Source: Gordius sp. MW1 | Lineage: Eukaryota; Nematomorpha; Gordioida; Gordea; Gordiidae | NCBI GenBank assembly: GCA_964036665.1 | Contig: OZ038530.1 | Span: forward strand, 23,086,001-23,150,000 | DNA length: 64,000 nucleotides | Reading direction: 5' to 3' | In this document: positions 11,798-23,137 of the stretch, one piece after another | Layout: each line of letters opens with the position of its first letter | How positions within the stretch are numbered: the first letter of the stretch is position 1 | The notes under the pieces: generated by a model | Told to the model about the DNA's origin: nothing | Seen by the model: only the letters and a program-made list of their open reading frames with translations | The model's database searches: none | Program-made: the position numbers and the translations under genes

Positions 11798-12465
11798 TTG
11801 TTGATGTTTAGATCACAATACAAGATAGTGGGGGGAAGGAATATCAATAATGCCAAGTCAGCGGTGGGCTGATAAGAGGGTAAGATAGAGGTAGGGTAAT
11901 AAAATGAAGTTTAACCTTGGCATATAAATAGCGCACTATAAACACCGTATCCTATCGAAATCTATTACAATTGGATATTTGATTGGGGAATGAAACCGTT
12001 TTTATGGACCGTGTAAAAGCATTAAGGCGGGTAAGATTTCCCCCCTCCAAGAAACACGACACATGCCCCCTTCCCTTATAATTTAGTTAATTTATTTTAT
12101 GTCTATTAATTGCTATAATTTATTGTTATTAAATTGAGGTGGTGTTAAGCGACACCCTTACAGCTGCATAATTTTCTGCAATTTTATGATTTTTTTTATG
12201 TTTATTATATAATAAAATGAAACAATAATAGAAAATCAATATATTATAGATAATTTAACAAATATAAATTATTATGAAAAAAATGGGAGGACGCAAAAAA
12301 ATTATAAAACATTTAGGTGGCCGCGTATATAAAAAGGTTAAGATAAGAACCACTGATTTAAAATACTTTAGCAATAGGCGTTTTTTGATCATCAAATATT
12401 CAAGAATTTGTTTCAGTATTTTATAATGATTTTGGGTAGAGCATTTTGAAATTTTAGCCTTTACT
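11798..12465. other. Unassigned AT-rich sequence with an hAT-like end
   Basis: No exon seen. GGTTAAGATAAGAACCACTG near 12336-12355 looks like a hAT terminus of the CAGTGGTTCTTA type. The rest is unassigned. Confidence 0.35.
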
Positions 12466-13600
12466 TAAAAACAATTTGGCTAATGGTCATTTTTTTTATT
12501 GGTCAGTACCAAGAGACGGTCTTTAAATACATACGAGCCGAAAAAACTAAAAAAAAATTTCGAATCACAATTCAATTTGGCCAATGGTGATTTTTTTCCA
12601 TTGGTCAGCAGCCAGCGAACGGCCAAAAAGCCATATTATCAATGGTATTAACAAAAACAATATATTAATTTGAAAAAAAAGAAAAAAAAATTCGAATCAC
12701 ATTTGGCCAATGGTGATTTTTTTTATTGGTCAGTAGCCAGGACACGGTTAAAAAGTCATATTATCAAGGGTATTAACAAGAACAATATATTAATTTAATT
12801 TAATAATAAATAAAAATTTTGCCCTCTCCGGGATTCGAACCCACATTAGTAGAGGCATGGGCTTTTGTAGGGGCACAGGGACCCATATCAGTAGAGGCAT
12901 AGGCTTCTGTAGGGGAGGGCACAGGGTAATTATCGATGTTAACCAATTCAAAAAACGAAAAAAAAAATTCAATTTATACTTTGGCCAATGATCATTTTTT
13001 CATTGGTCAGTAGCCAGCGGACGGTCAAAAAGTCACATTATCAATGGTATTAACAAGAACAATATATAACTTTAATTTAAAAAAAAAATAAAAATTTTGC
13101 CCTCTCCGGGATTCGAACCAGCAATTAAGAATTTGCCCTCGCCGGGATTCGAACCCACATCAGTAGAGGCACATGCTTTTGCAGGGGCAGAGGGACCCAT
13201 ATCAGTAGAGGCATAGGCCCTTGTAGGGGAGGGCATAGGGTAATTATCAATGTTAACCAATTCAAAAACGAAAAAAAACATAGGCCCTTCTACGGAATGG
13301 CATAGGGTAATTATCAATGTTAACCAATTCATAAAAGAAAAAAAAATCGATTTATTTGGCCAATGGAGATTTTTTTCATTGGTCAGTAGCCAGCGGATGG
13401 TCAAAAAGTCATTTTATCAATGGTATTAACAAGAACAAAATATTTGTCCTCTCCTAGGATTGAACTCGAACCTCCAGGTCAGAGAGCTGGGGCAAATAAC
13501 TTGGTGGACGGATGGACAACGGACACCAAAAAAAGAGCCCATAAATTGCATAGCAATTAATAAATGTCTTTTTAAAATGTAATCACTTGATAAACTACCT
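12466..13600. repeat. CCAATGG-hairpin repeats plus tRNA-like (SINE) segments
   Basis: Hairpin units start near 12470, 12575, 12700, 12983 and 13355. Three minus-strand B boxes (GGTTCGAATCCCGG) are at about 12825, 13100 and 13145, and CAGTAGAGGCATAGGC units lie between. The block ends with a GGACGGATGGACAAC run and CATAAATTGCATAGCAATTA at 13540-13559. Confidence 0.75.
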
Positions 13601-14867
13601 CACTTCTTGGTACTTTACAGAGGTCTACAAAAAAAAACATCCCGCAATCCGACCAATAATTCTAACAGTGAATATTGCGCTGAAAATAGTTTTTTCTACG
13701 ATTACCAGTTTTTTAGATATACGAGGTTGAAAGTGCCAAGAATGCCCTTTTTAAGTCTTTTTGAGGCTATATTGCCACGGCATTTTTAATATTTAGTGAA
13801 AAATAGTAATATATTCATGAAGATTAAGGTTTTATCTATAGGTCCATTATTTTATTTTTTATATCACCCTTATATTAAAATTTATATGCGTTTGCGTAAA
13901 CCCCCTTTCCTTATAAAAATTCATCCCACGATGTCTGGTAAACGGAGTACATTAGAGTTCATACTGCGTACGCGATGTTTACTAACATATATCTCTCTCC
14001 CTTCACCTACTCTCCTCTCTTTCTCCTCCACTCCCGCCCTCTTCATGTGTGCTTGGATAGATATGGGAGCGGGAGTGGAAGAGATGGATAAAGGGAGAGA
14101 GAGATGTGTTAGTAAACAGCGCGTGTGTAGGATGTACTCTAATCTAATGTACTCCTTTTTCCAGACATAGTGGGATGAATTTTGATAAGGGAAGAGGTTC
14201 ACAAAAACGCGAATAAATCTTATATATAAAAATGAAACTATGTGTGTATGTGTGTATGCCGCCACCAATTTTGTAAAACTACCAGACCGATTTGGCTCAA
14301 AATTTCACAGTTTATTTCCCAAACTCCGGAGCATGTTCTAAGGTTTGTTCCAGCCTAATCAGTCCAGTAGTTTTCGAGAGGTCAAATTTTTTTTGCTTTA
14401 TAAGTTTTGGCACTTAATAAAGACGTCATATGACGTCATTTTGTGACAACAATCAAATTTAATAATGATAAGACGTTTATTTTTATTCAGAAACAATACA
14501 AATAATCAGAATTGTTTTAAAAGTAAATTTTTTTCCATCCCGATAATCTACAAATAATCGGAGCCTTTTTTCCATCCCGACAATCTACGAATAATCGGAG
14601 CCGCTAACAATTTTGGAAATCTACCAGACCGATTTGGTTCAAAATTTCACACTTCATTCCTGACACTCCGGAATGCAAAAAAAAAATTGTCCATCCCGAT
14701 AATCTACAAATAATCGGAGCCTTTTTTTCCATCCCGACAATCTACAAATAATCAGAGCCGCTAACAATTTTAGAAATCTACCAGACCGATTCGGTTCAAA
14801 ATTTCACACTTCATTCCTGACACTCTGGAATGCGATAAAAACATGCACAATCATCATTTGGGATTAA

Positions 14868-15595
14868 TGTACGATGGCACATAAAAAAGCACTCGAGGCG
14901 CTGGATTGTAAACTCCGAGATTTGAGACAGATATCACGTCCTATGGGAGGAGCTCTCTTGCTGCTAGCCGGTGACTTCCGTCAAACCTTGCCAGTCATCC
15001 CAAAGTCAACACCCTCAGATGAGCTTAATGCTTGCCTGAAAGCGTCATATCTTTGGAGAAGTGTGAAGATAATCAACCACCAACATGCGTGTTCATTTAC
15101 TTCAAGATGATTCGGCGCAACCATTTGCTAACCAACTGTTGGACTTGGGAGACGCTAAATTTCCAATTGAACCTATAACGCACAAAATATCATTTCAATC
15201 GCACTCTTACAAAATACAGTCATCAATTGAAGATGTCGTAAATATGGTGTTCCCGGAAATTCTTATTAACTTCACAAATGACGACTGGCTTTATGAACGG
15301 GCTATCTTGGCTCCGAAGAATGACGACGTGAACAAAATAAATAATCGCATTCTATTGAACATTCCCGGTGAACCATTTACTTACACATCTGTTGACACAG
15401 TTATCGATGCAGATCAGGCGGTGAATTATCCAACTGAATTTCTAAATTCATTGGAACCATCGGGAATGCCACCTCACAAATTGATTCTGAAAATTGGTTC
15501 ACCTATAATGATCCTTCGCAATTTAAATCTACCTAAGTTGTGTAACGGAACCAGCATCGGGAACGCGGGTAAATGGCAAAACAACGTTTGCCGGT
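14868..15595 (+). pseudogene. Helitron Pif1-like helicase fragment, frameshifted
   Basis: The first frame (14874 to about 15075) carries MAHKKALEALDCKLRDLRQ and the conserved Pif1/RecD-type helicase stretch LLAGDFRQTLPVIPKS, then ELNACLKASYLWRSVKIIN. A one-base-type frameshift near 15075 moves the reading to the next frame, which continues TTNMRVHLLQDD and then about 180 residues typical of Helitron helicases (DDWLYERAILAPKNDDVNKI, later ILRNLNLPKLCNGT). The Walker A start and the C-terminal motifs of the helicase are absent, because the frame runs straight into the Helitron 3' end. It unwinds DNA in intact elements; here it is a relic. Confidence 0.9.
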
Positions 15596-17207
15596 GTAGG
15601 GTTGTCAGATTCAAGTATTGTCAGATTCAAGTGCGTAATAGAACGCACTAATTGGCTACAAGCGTAAATGTAAACAAGATCACGTGATTTTCGCCACATC
15701 GCCATTGGTTATGAACTTTATACAGAACAATTGAACGCGTAGAAAACACTCGTTAGGAGAATAATAAACAAGTGTTGCCAGATTCAAATTTAAGTAAGAA
15801 ATTTATTGATACATGCAATATAATTTATTGTTGTTACATTTCTTCTATAAAAGATTCAAAAATTCAGATTATTATATTTGATTGGAACATACAGAATTTA
15901 TTACTTTTTACAAATAAAATAATATCACTTAAGAAAGTAATAAAAAGTTATTGTTAATTACAATTTCTTTTATAATATTCTTATTCAGTTATGCCTAGTC
16001 TTTTTGCAGATGACATTTATCAATACCCTGCACCTAATATCATATCTGATAAATTTGATATCCAGCAAAAATTTTATTTAAAAAGAAAGGCCAAACAAAA
16101 AATGGGCATTGTTGTAAATTAGTCATGATGGACTATTTTTTTAAATTAGTTCATGCTGTTCCAATGTGGTCACATATTGCTGTATATGACTCCCAAACTT
16201 AATATGACCTGCTGTTTATTTGGCTTTCCAAAAGTAAAAAATTAATTATAAGTTAATTGTTTTTATAGGGACTAATTAGGGTGAACTGGTACAAAGCATT
16301 GCTTCACCTCTGCCTATCACTTTCAATCTAATGGTTTAGTCAAGCAACCAATATTAATCATACCTGGGCTGTCAATTCACCCTCTTATCCAAAATTATCA
16401 TTATTTGAGATATATGTTTTAGCATTATTTTATAAACAATTGTTTTTAAATATTGTATTGTTTTCTTTGTTCCAGATTGTTAATAAAGCTACTTTGCAAT
16501 TCATAAACATTTGTTTGAATTGTATAAACTTTTTGTAATAATATAACATATAAAAAATAAAGCAACAATACCCTTTAATATAATAAAACATAATTCCTAA
16601 CCTAAAGAATGATCATATCATAAAAATAAATTGGTTGAGCAATTTAATTATAAAATACACATTTTAAGAAATAGGGGTCAAAATTTGTTAATTTTTTCTA
16701 TTCCATAAAAAAGGTTTTATCATAAATAAGTAGCTATATATATTAAATTGATATATTTAATTTAATTCAATTTTGAATTTGTTTACAAAATTAAAAATGG
16801 CTGTATAACATATAAAAAATAGGGTCAAAAAATAAATTTTTAAACAAATTAATAAAAATTAAGATTCATTATAATTATGCAATTTAAACTATTGTCTTAG
16901 TACCCTTTAATATAATAAAACATAAATATTAAACCTAAAGAATGATCATATAAAAATAAATTGGTTGAGCAATTTAATTATAAAATACACATTTTAAGAA
17001 ATAGGGGTTAAAATTTGTTAATTTTTTCTAATCCATAAAAAAGGATTCATTATAAATAAGTAGCTTTATATGTTTAATTGATATATTTCTTTTAATTCAA
17101 TTTTGAATTTGTTTACAAAATCAAAAATGGCTGTCAATTATGACATATGTCAATCAAAGTCAGATTGACAATTGAATCTGACAATACGTGAATATGATAA
17201 CCTGACA
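15595..17207. mobile_element. 1.6-kb TIR transposon nested in the Helitron, 4-bp TSD CCGG
   Basis: The ends TGTAGGGTTGTCAGATTC and its partner read inward as about 36-bp imperfect inverted repeats (31 matches), sharing GTATTGTCAGATTCAA. CCGG occurs on both sides (15591-15594, 17208-17211). The interior has no transposase frame. It contains two direct copies of a ~245-bp AT-rich segment (about 16555-16800 and 16893-17145), each with TTGGTTGAGCAATTTAATTA. The superfamily is not identified; 4-bp TSDs occur in Sola and Chapaev elements among others. Confidence 0.72.
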
Positions 17208-17503
17208 CCGGGTTCATCTAGTTTAAATATAGAGGTGTGACAAAAAAAAATTAATGGATCTATAGATGAAACTTTAATCTATACATGAATATATTACTAT
17301 TTTTCACTAAAAATTTAAAAAACCGTGACAATATAGCCTCAAAAAGGCTTAAAAAGGGCATTTTTGGCATCTTAAACCTCGTATATCTAAAAAACTAGTT
17401 ATTGTAGAAAAAAACTAAAAAGTTTTCAGCGCAAAATTCTCTATCAGAATTATTGGTCGGATTGTGGGATGTGATTACCAAGTCATTATTTGTAGGGCTG
17501 TGT

Positions 17504-17809
17504 TATTTATACCTAGACCTAAAAAATGTTATTATTATATATGCATAAAAAATTTGTGTTATATAAACAATACATTTTACTACTTTATAAATGATACATT
17601 ATATAGAGCATATTAATACTTGCTAAAATGCATTATGATTTGCAAAATGCTCAAAAGACTAAAGGCTAATGTTTTTATCCGCGCTATTTATAATACCTTC
17701 ATTAAACGGCCTATAAATTATTAAAGATTGGTACACAATTAGACGCATTATAACAATAAGATAAAAACACCCTTTTATTTAAAATTATTTTACCACATTT
17801 ATGTGATAA
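17504..17809. other. AT-rich spacer, nothing recognised
   Basis: No coding or repeat signal was identified. Confidence 0.5.
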
Positions 17810-19323
17810 CTAGCTGACCCGGCAAACGTTTTTTTGCCATTTACCCGGGTGTATTAGCAGAATATATATCAACTTATAGATAAATTTCAATAGATTAAGA
17901 ATATATCAAATATAATTGGTAAGTGTTTATTATGCAAAGATTTTTAAACAAATAGTTAAAGAGTGTCCAAGGCCCAGGCCCACCCAAGAGAGAAAACCTG
18001 GCCCCATGCCCCCCCCAAGGGAAAAATCTTTGGCCCCCTGGCCCTTCAAGCAATTTTTTTTAATTTTTTGTAATTAAGAAACAATATCATAATTAAATTA
18101 TTTGTTTCTGAATAAAACTTTTAATTCTTAACTTAATAATGTCCGAAGAACTGAGATATATCAACATTTATTGGCACTTTGTTAATAGTATTTTCATTTT
18201 TCTCCTTATTTAACGCGCAAAAAATGATAAAATGAGATTTTTTAATTTATTTAGCCACACAGGAGGGGACACGACCGTTCTATAATAATAATAATTGACG
18301 TGAAAAATAAACCTTAATTTTAAATATTTTTTAAAGGGCATGGGCAAAAGGGGCCTCAATTTATAAAAAGATTTTAAAAGAGTGTTGCAAAATAGTGGAT
18401 CAGTTATAAATTTTCATGCTCGTTAATCAAATAAAAATATAGCGCCTGCCTTTATGATAAAATATAAACAAAAGGCGGATACGGTTACGCATATAGTTTT
18501 TAACAAAAAATAACAAATAATTGATATTTTTAAGATAAGGTGTGGCGTTGTGCGAAATTCTGCACCTTTGCCCCCTCCCCAAGCAAATTTAAGCAAATTT
18601 TTTAAGTCAAAATTACCTAAAAATTAATCATTAAATTTTGGATACATTTTTTTAAAGCTAACGCTAGAGACCTACAAAATGGTATTTTTTGAAATCATAG
18701 TCTGGCCCAAGCGCCCCCCCCCCCAAGGGGAAAATCTTTAACCCCCTGGCCCTTCAATCAATTTTTTTTTAATTTTTTGTAATTAAGAAACAATAACATA
18801 ATAATAATTATTTGTTTTTGAATAAAACTTTTAATTTTGAACTTAATAATGTCCGAGAACTGAGATACATCAACATTTATTGGCACTTTGTTAAAAGTAT
18901 TTTATTTTTCTCCTTATTTAACGCGCAAAAAATAACAAAATTAGATTTTTGAATTTATTTAGCCACGCAGGAGGGGACACGACCGTCCTATAATAATAAT
19001 AATTGACGTGAAAAATAAGCAAAAAAATGACTTTGATACTCAATGTTTCAAATCGTAAAAACAGCACATGCCTACATTTATCACACTACAAACGATAGAT
19101 ATGCAGGGTTCGTTTGATTAACATTCAATTAAACGTCAAAACGTATAAAACTTGACCCCTCGAAAGCTACTGGACCGATTTGGCTGGAACAAATCTTAAA
19201 ACACGCTCCGGAGTGTCAGGAATAAACTGTAAAATTTTGAGCCAAATCGGTCTGGTAGTTTTTTAAAATTGGTGGCGGCATACACACATACACACATACA
19301 TAGTTTCATTTTTATATATAAGA
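17810..19323 (-). mobile_element. Non-autonomous Helitron with internal duplication
   Basis: The minus-strand 5' end TCTTATATATAAAAATG is at 19323 and the 3' end ACGTTTGCCGGGTCAGCTAG at 17810. It is flanked by A (17809) and T (19324), as Helitron insertion predicts. The interior holds two diverged direct copies (about 17990-18310 and 18705-19015), both with CCCCTGGCCCTTCAA and GGAGGGGACACGACCGT. An inverted pair of ACTGGACCGATTTGG-type motifs sits near the 5' end, as in the other Helitrons. No transposase. Confidence 0.83.
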
Positions 19324-19608
19324 TTTTTAGAATGTTTGAATACGGCATTTTAAGTATTAGTATTATTGTTTAAATATTCGAGCTAAAATAATAATGATGC
19401 ATCAAAAGCGCTTATCTCTCATAATTAATAAAAGTCCATTATGCCACCAATTTATCGATTTGCGCCGTATTAAGTGCGTTTATTTTGTACCCATACGACC
19501 TTAATATTTATTATCAAAGATAAAGTAATTAAACACATCGGAGATATTTCTTGAAAATCGACACGCCTCATATTTAAAATATCCCCAAGTTAGTGTTAAA
19601 TTTTAGGA
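19324..19608. other. Upstream region of the GPCR locus
   Basis: AT-rich. TTAAATTTTAGG just before the ATG at 19609 could be a splice acceptor, so an upstream exon is possible, but none was identified. Confidence 0.4.
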
Positions 19609-21027
19609 ATGAACGCAACAAGTTATAATTGCATCTATGTCGCAGATTTTTTGAGTCAACATGTCAAGAATTCTTTCAACCGATTTAATAGAGTAGCGTC
19701 ATTCATCATTCTAATCCTAAGTCTATTTGGAAACAGTATCGCCATTTTTGTCATCACTCAAAGCTTGGTAGGAAAAATTGGGAATAGGTCAGGGGCTAGA
19801 TTCAATCAATCGGGTTATAATGTGAATCAATACATTCTAAAATGGTTTCACGCCTGCAGTTTAATGGCATCGTCGACACTTTTAATGGTACCAATTTTGA
19901 ATAGTTATGCTTCTGTTAACATAAATAATTTCCGGTATAGAAAGCCTTGGGTCACTTATTTATCCGATTTTCATTTTCCCATCGCAAAAACGCTTAATTC
20001 CTACACTTTTATGGTTTACGTCATCTATTTTTCTAACCAAACAATAGCCGTCATTTACCCCCACAAGTAATTTAACCCCCACATTGAATATTATAGATAT
20101 TAGAATTGACCGGTTGCTTAAGCTCAATTTAAAGGAAATCTATCTTTTTAGATTAATCTTTAAAACGTCTTTAATGTCTATTTTAACGGTCCCAACCTTT
20201 TTAATATAATTACAAGCCAGCTTTTTTCAAAAGGCACTTAGTTCAAAAAGTTATAAAACATATTAAATTATCTGTTATTTAACTATCTCTATTTCTAATT
20301 GAATTGATCAACTTTCACAGATATAAAACTATGGTCACTTTGAAAAACGTTAGAATATGTTTAACAACGGCTTTCGCCTATTGTCTGATATGGTTTATAC
20401 CAACAACTAAATGGTGGTTTATCACCAAAGTGTCCCTGTGCCACTCAAATAATGTAGCGTACGAAGCCCAAATCTGGATTCCATCAACTGAGACTGGTTG
20501 GAGATCATGGACAGCTTACGAAATTACGCGAGAGATTGTGGTTAACATCTTACCTTTTATCATTGTCGCCGTCACCAAAATTATCAGGATAAAATTAAGA
20601 AAGAGTAAAGTAGGAACAGAAACATCAAGCTCTAAAGTGAAATCGACTTTGTCACAGATAGCAGAAGGAAGCAACACAAATAAAATTTGCAATAAAGAGG
20701 TTGTTAGATCAAGCAAGGCCGTAGGTCCAATCAGAAAATTTAAGGATGCTCGAACATAAACCGCACAAAAATACTTTGGTCATTTTGACATTGGAATTTT
20801 TATTCTTGATGCTACCCGTTTGCGTGTTCGAAATTGCTTTAAACTTTTAGTATGCAAAGTTTGACAACAACGCACTCAATAGCATCTACTCTGCTACGAA
20901 TTTATTGCAATATGTGTACGTCTCTCTTCCCTTCTATTTCAACATCACCTTCAACTCCTACTATCGCGCCTATGTTATTAAAATGTTTGCCGATTTCTTT
21001 AAACTATAAATGTCTAAAAATTTTATA
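19609..21027 (+). pseudogene. Rhodopsin-like GPCR (peptide-receptor-like), disrupted in TM6-TM7
   Basis: Exon 1 is 19609-20066. A 254-bp intron (GTAATT..TTTCACAG) is followed by exon 2 from 20321; phases agree. The N terminus has an NAT glycosylation site. TM1 carries SLFGNSIAIFV and TM3 ends in NQTIAVIYPHKYKTMVTLK, where the usual DRY is replaced by NQT. TM4 has YCLIWFIP, ECL2 has one Cys (SLCHSN), and TM5 is NILPFIIVAVTKI. After a charged loop, reading must shift by one base near 20735-20760 to continue as LVILTLEFLFLMLPVCVF (TM6). A TAG at 20848-20850 then interrupts, and TM7-like sequence (LLQYVYVSLPFYFNITFNSYY) runs on to TAA at 21025. NPxxY is not evident. Two disablements argue for a decayed gene. 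A missed mini-intron could explain the shift but not the TAG. Ligand unknown. Confidence 0.72.
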
Positions 21028-21528
21028 ATATACCTAGGAATAATAGCTATATAATTGGCTTATGTCTAATAAGTTAATTAAGAAATAAGCTAATTAGATA
21101 GCCTATTATAAATAATAAAATGTGTCGTAAAAACTGATTCTTTATAGTGAAGATGTATTTATTATTTAGAGTTTGAAAGCTTTAATAACTTAATTGATCA
21201 TTCGTTTTTATTAATTCTTTTTTACATTTTTGTTAAACCTAGTTTAAAACTCGGCCTCTCTCGATATAAAAAAAAACGATATTAAGCAGGATAGAATTAT
21301 GGGAAATTGTTATTTAATTTAGAAAGTAAAAGGTATTTTAGCTGTTTCTGTCAAATAGGGATAAATTAAAAAAAGACAAGAAAAAGGTATAATATTGTTA
21401 CTATAACCATACATTTATTTAATGAGCAATATTGGGTACTCATAGCAAATTCCAAACAAAACCGCTTTGAGTGCTTCTTCCTGGAAGGATGTGGCTTTTA
21501 TTTGCTTTTAAACGCTAGACGGTTTTAA
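21028..21528. other. AT-rich spacer, nothing recognised
   Basis: No exon or bounded repeat. Ends at the TTAA (21525-21528) that is the left target copy of the next element. Confidence 0.5.
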
Positions 21529-23133
21529 CACTCCGTTGGCTAGGTGGGGTCAATGAGGACCCCAAGCGATTTTTAAAGGTTGTACAAATTAAGTTAGTGA
21601 TTGTTATAATTTCATTCTTACAGTAGCTTAATAGAATTTATCCTAGAATATCTCTGCAAAATTTGGCTTGCTTTTATCAAATAGTTTTAAAGATACAGCG
21701 TGTTTTAGATGCCCGGGGTCTTCCAGGACCCCACCTTCCACAATATGAAACAACAAAGAAATCTTCAATATTTTTTTTGAAATTTTTATCATAAACCATT
21801 GTTTTTAACCTATTTGTAAAGAAATTTTTTCTAAACATTTTCTTTTATTTGAGATATTTAACTTTTAAACTCAGATTTTCACATGTTTATATTTCCTCGT
21901 TACAAAGTGCTCATTTGCGTGAATTTTCCTATGCATTTTGATATCTTAACATGTCTAAAATTAATAAGTTCTATATATTGATATTTTTGTCTGAAGATGG
22001 TAAATATAAAAAGATAAAATTTTATCAAGTGGTCCCAAATAAATTAACATTAAATATTAGTTTGAGGAATTTATACTTTATAGTTGATATTATAGTAGCT
22101 TAGGATTTAATAGACTAAAAAATCATATTAATAAACTTAAATAATGTCTGTTCTAAATTAAAACTTTCTTGATAACTTAAAACAAATTAAATTTTATATT
22201 AAATATGTGTAAAAGTCTCATTTATTATAAAATTAACTGTTTTTATAGCCTTATATAATGTATGTTGATAAATATTACATGAAGATTATTTTCATATTTT
22301 TAAATTCAACCTTATATGATGTATTTCTATGTAAAAATCTTAAACTAAAATGAACAATAAGAATAGAAACTTTTCTGTCTCAAAAAATAAAAAGTCAAAA
22401 CTTCCTTAAGTTTAGACAATTTTTGTGTTTTGTTGTTTTTTATGCCAAATTTACAAAAATCATGAACTTATATTACCATAGTTTAATTATAAACTGATTA
22501 TTTTAAACTTTACCTTTTCAATCTAAAATTATTTAAATTTTAAACTAAGAAAACTTGTAGGAAATCTCATTTTTTACACAAAATTCACTATTTTTAGAGC
22601 CTCATAAAATTTTTTTTAAGATTTTACAGTTAGATTTTTTTCCTATTTTTAATTCTAACCTTCTATAATGTATTTCTATTAAAAAAATTTAATTGAAGTC
22701 CAAAAATTAGAAAAATAATGGCTAAGAAACTTTTTTACTTTAAAAAACATAGGGCCAAAAATTCCCTAAGTTTGGACATCACTATTTTTTTGTTTTTAGG
22801 CTTTTTTATGCCAAATTTTCTATAATTATAGTTCCAACCTTATTTTATATGATATTATAATTAAATTATGAAATTGGGGGAAAAAATTGTTATGAATAAA
22901 TATAGTCACATAGGGGGAAATTTTGGGGGTTGCACTAATTGTAATTTTAAAATTATAACCACTTGTTCAAATACCCAAAGTAATATATCAATTTACAGAT
23001 AAGAGTTGTAGTATTAAGCTTTTAAAATTTCAAAAGTTTAAATCATAATACAACAAAGTTATTATTAAAAGTTTGGGGTCATCATGACCCCCTTTACCAT
23101 CCGTGTTAGGATTTTGACCTGACCAACGGAGGG
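21529..23133. mobile_element. piggyBac-like non-autonomous element, TTAA target duplication
   Basis: TTAA lies on both sides (21525-21528, 23134-23137). The inverted ends CACTCCGTTGGCTAGG and CCCTCCGTTGGTCAGG are alike. Subterminal palindromes GGGGTCAATGAGGACCCC, GGTCTTCCAGGACC and GGGGTCATCATGACCCC resemble those of piggyBac elements. The 1.6-kb interior is AT-rich with no transposase. It repeats CTTCCTTAAGTTTAGACAAT-type text, which also occurs inside the element at 36826-39368. Confidence 0.75.
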
Positions 23134-23137
23134 TTAA

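Larger units (their letters stand above)
14218..17221 (+). mobile_element. Helitron with truncated Pif1-like helicase, itself interrupted
   Basis: The 5' end TCTTATATATAAAAATGAAA (14218) follows an A. The 3' end is CAACGTTTGCCGG (to 15594) joined across an insertion to GTTCATCTAG (17212-17221), followed by T. Removing the insert at 15595-17207 and one CCGG copy restores the usual hairpin plus CTAG terminus. The coding relic is described separately. This copy lacks the Rep/HUH part and is non-autonomous. Confidence 0.82.
13616..17503. mobile_element. Large foldback (long inverted-repeat) element split by a Helitron
   Basis: The left arm (13616 to about 14040) reads GTCTACAAA..CATCCCGCAATCCGACC and then TATACGAGGTTGAAAGTGCC. 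The right arm is its inverse and is interrupted: it runs from about 14060 to 14217 and resumes at 17222-17503, ending GGTCGGATTGTGGGATG and GTAGGGCTG. The left-arm text TCTACGATTACCAGTTTTT pairs with the right-arm region at 17385-17420. Arms are about 400 bp each. Precise outer ends and TSD were not fixed. Partial copies: 43145-44515, 48420-48580, 54105-54195. Confidence 0.75.

Noticed and set aside
10344..11856. Series of 60-87-codon open frames with near-identical peptides
   Set aside because: They are read-through of the palindromic tandem units in the Helitron. The peptide is the same in each because the DNA repeats, and there is no start, splice or family evidence.
13796..14268. Opposing 115-124-codon frames
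   Set aside because: They lie in the foldback arms; open on both strands because the sequence is its own inverse.
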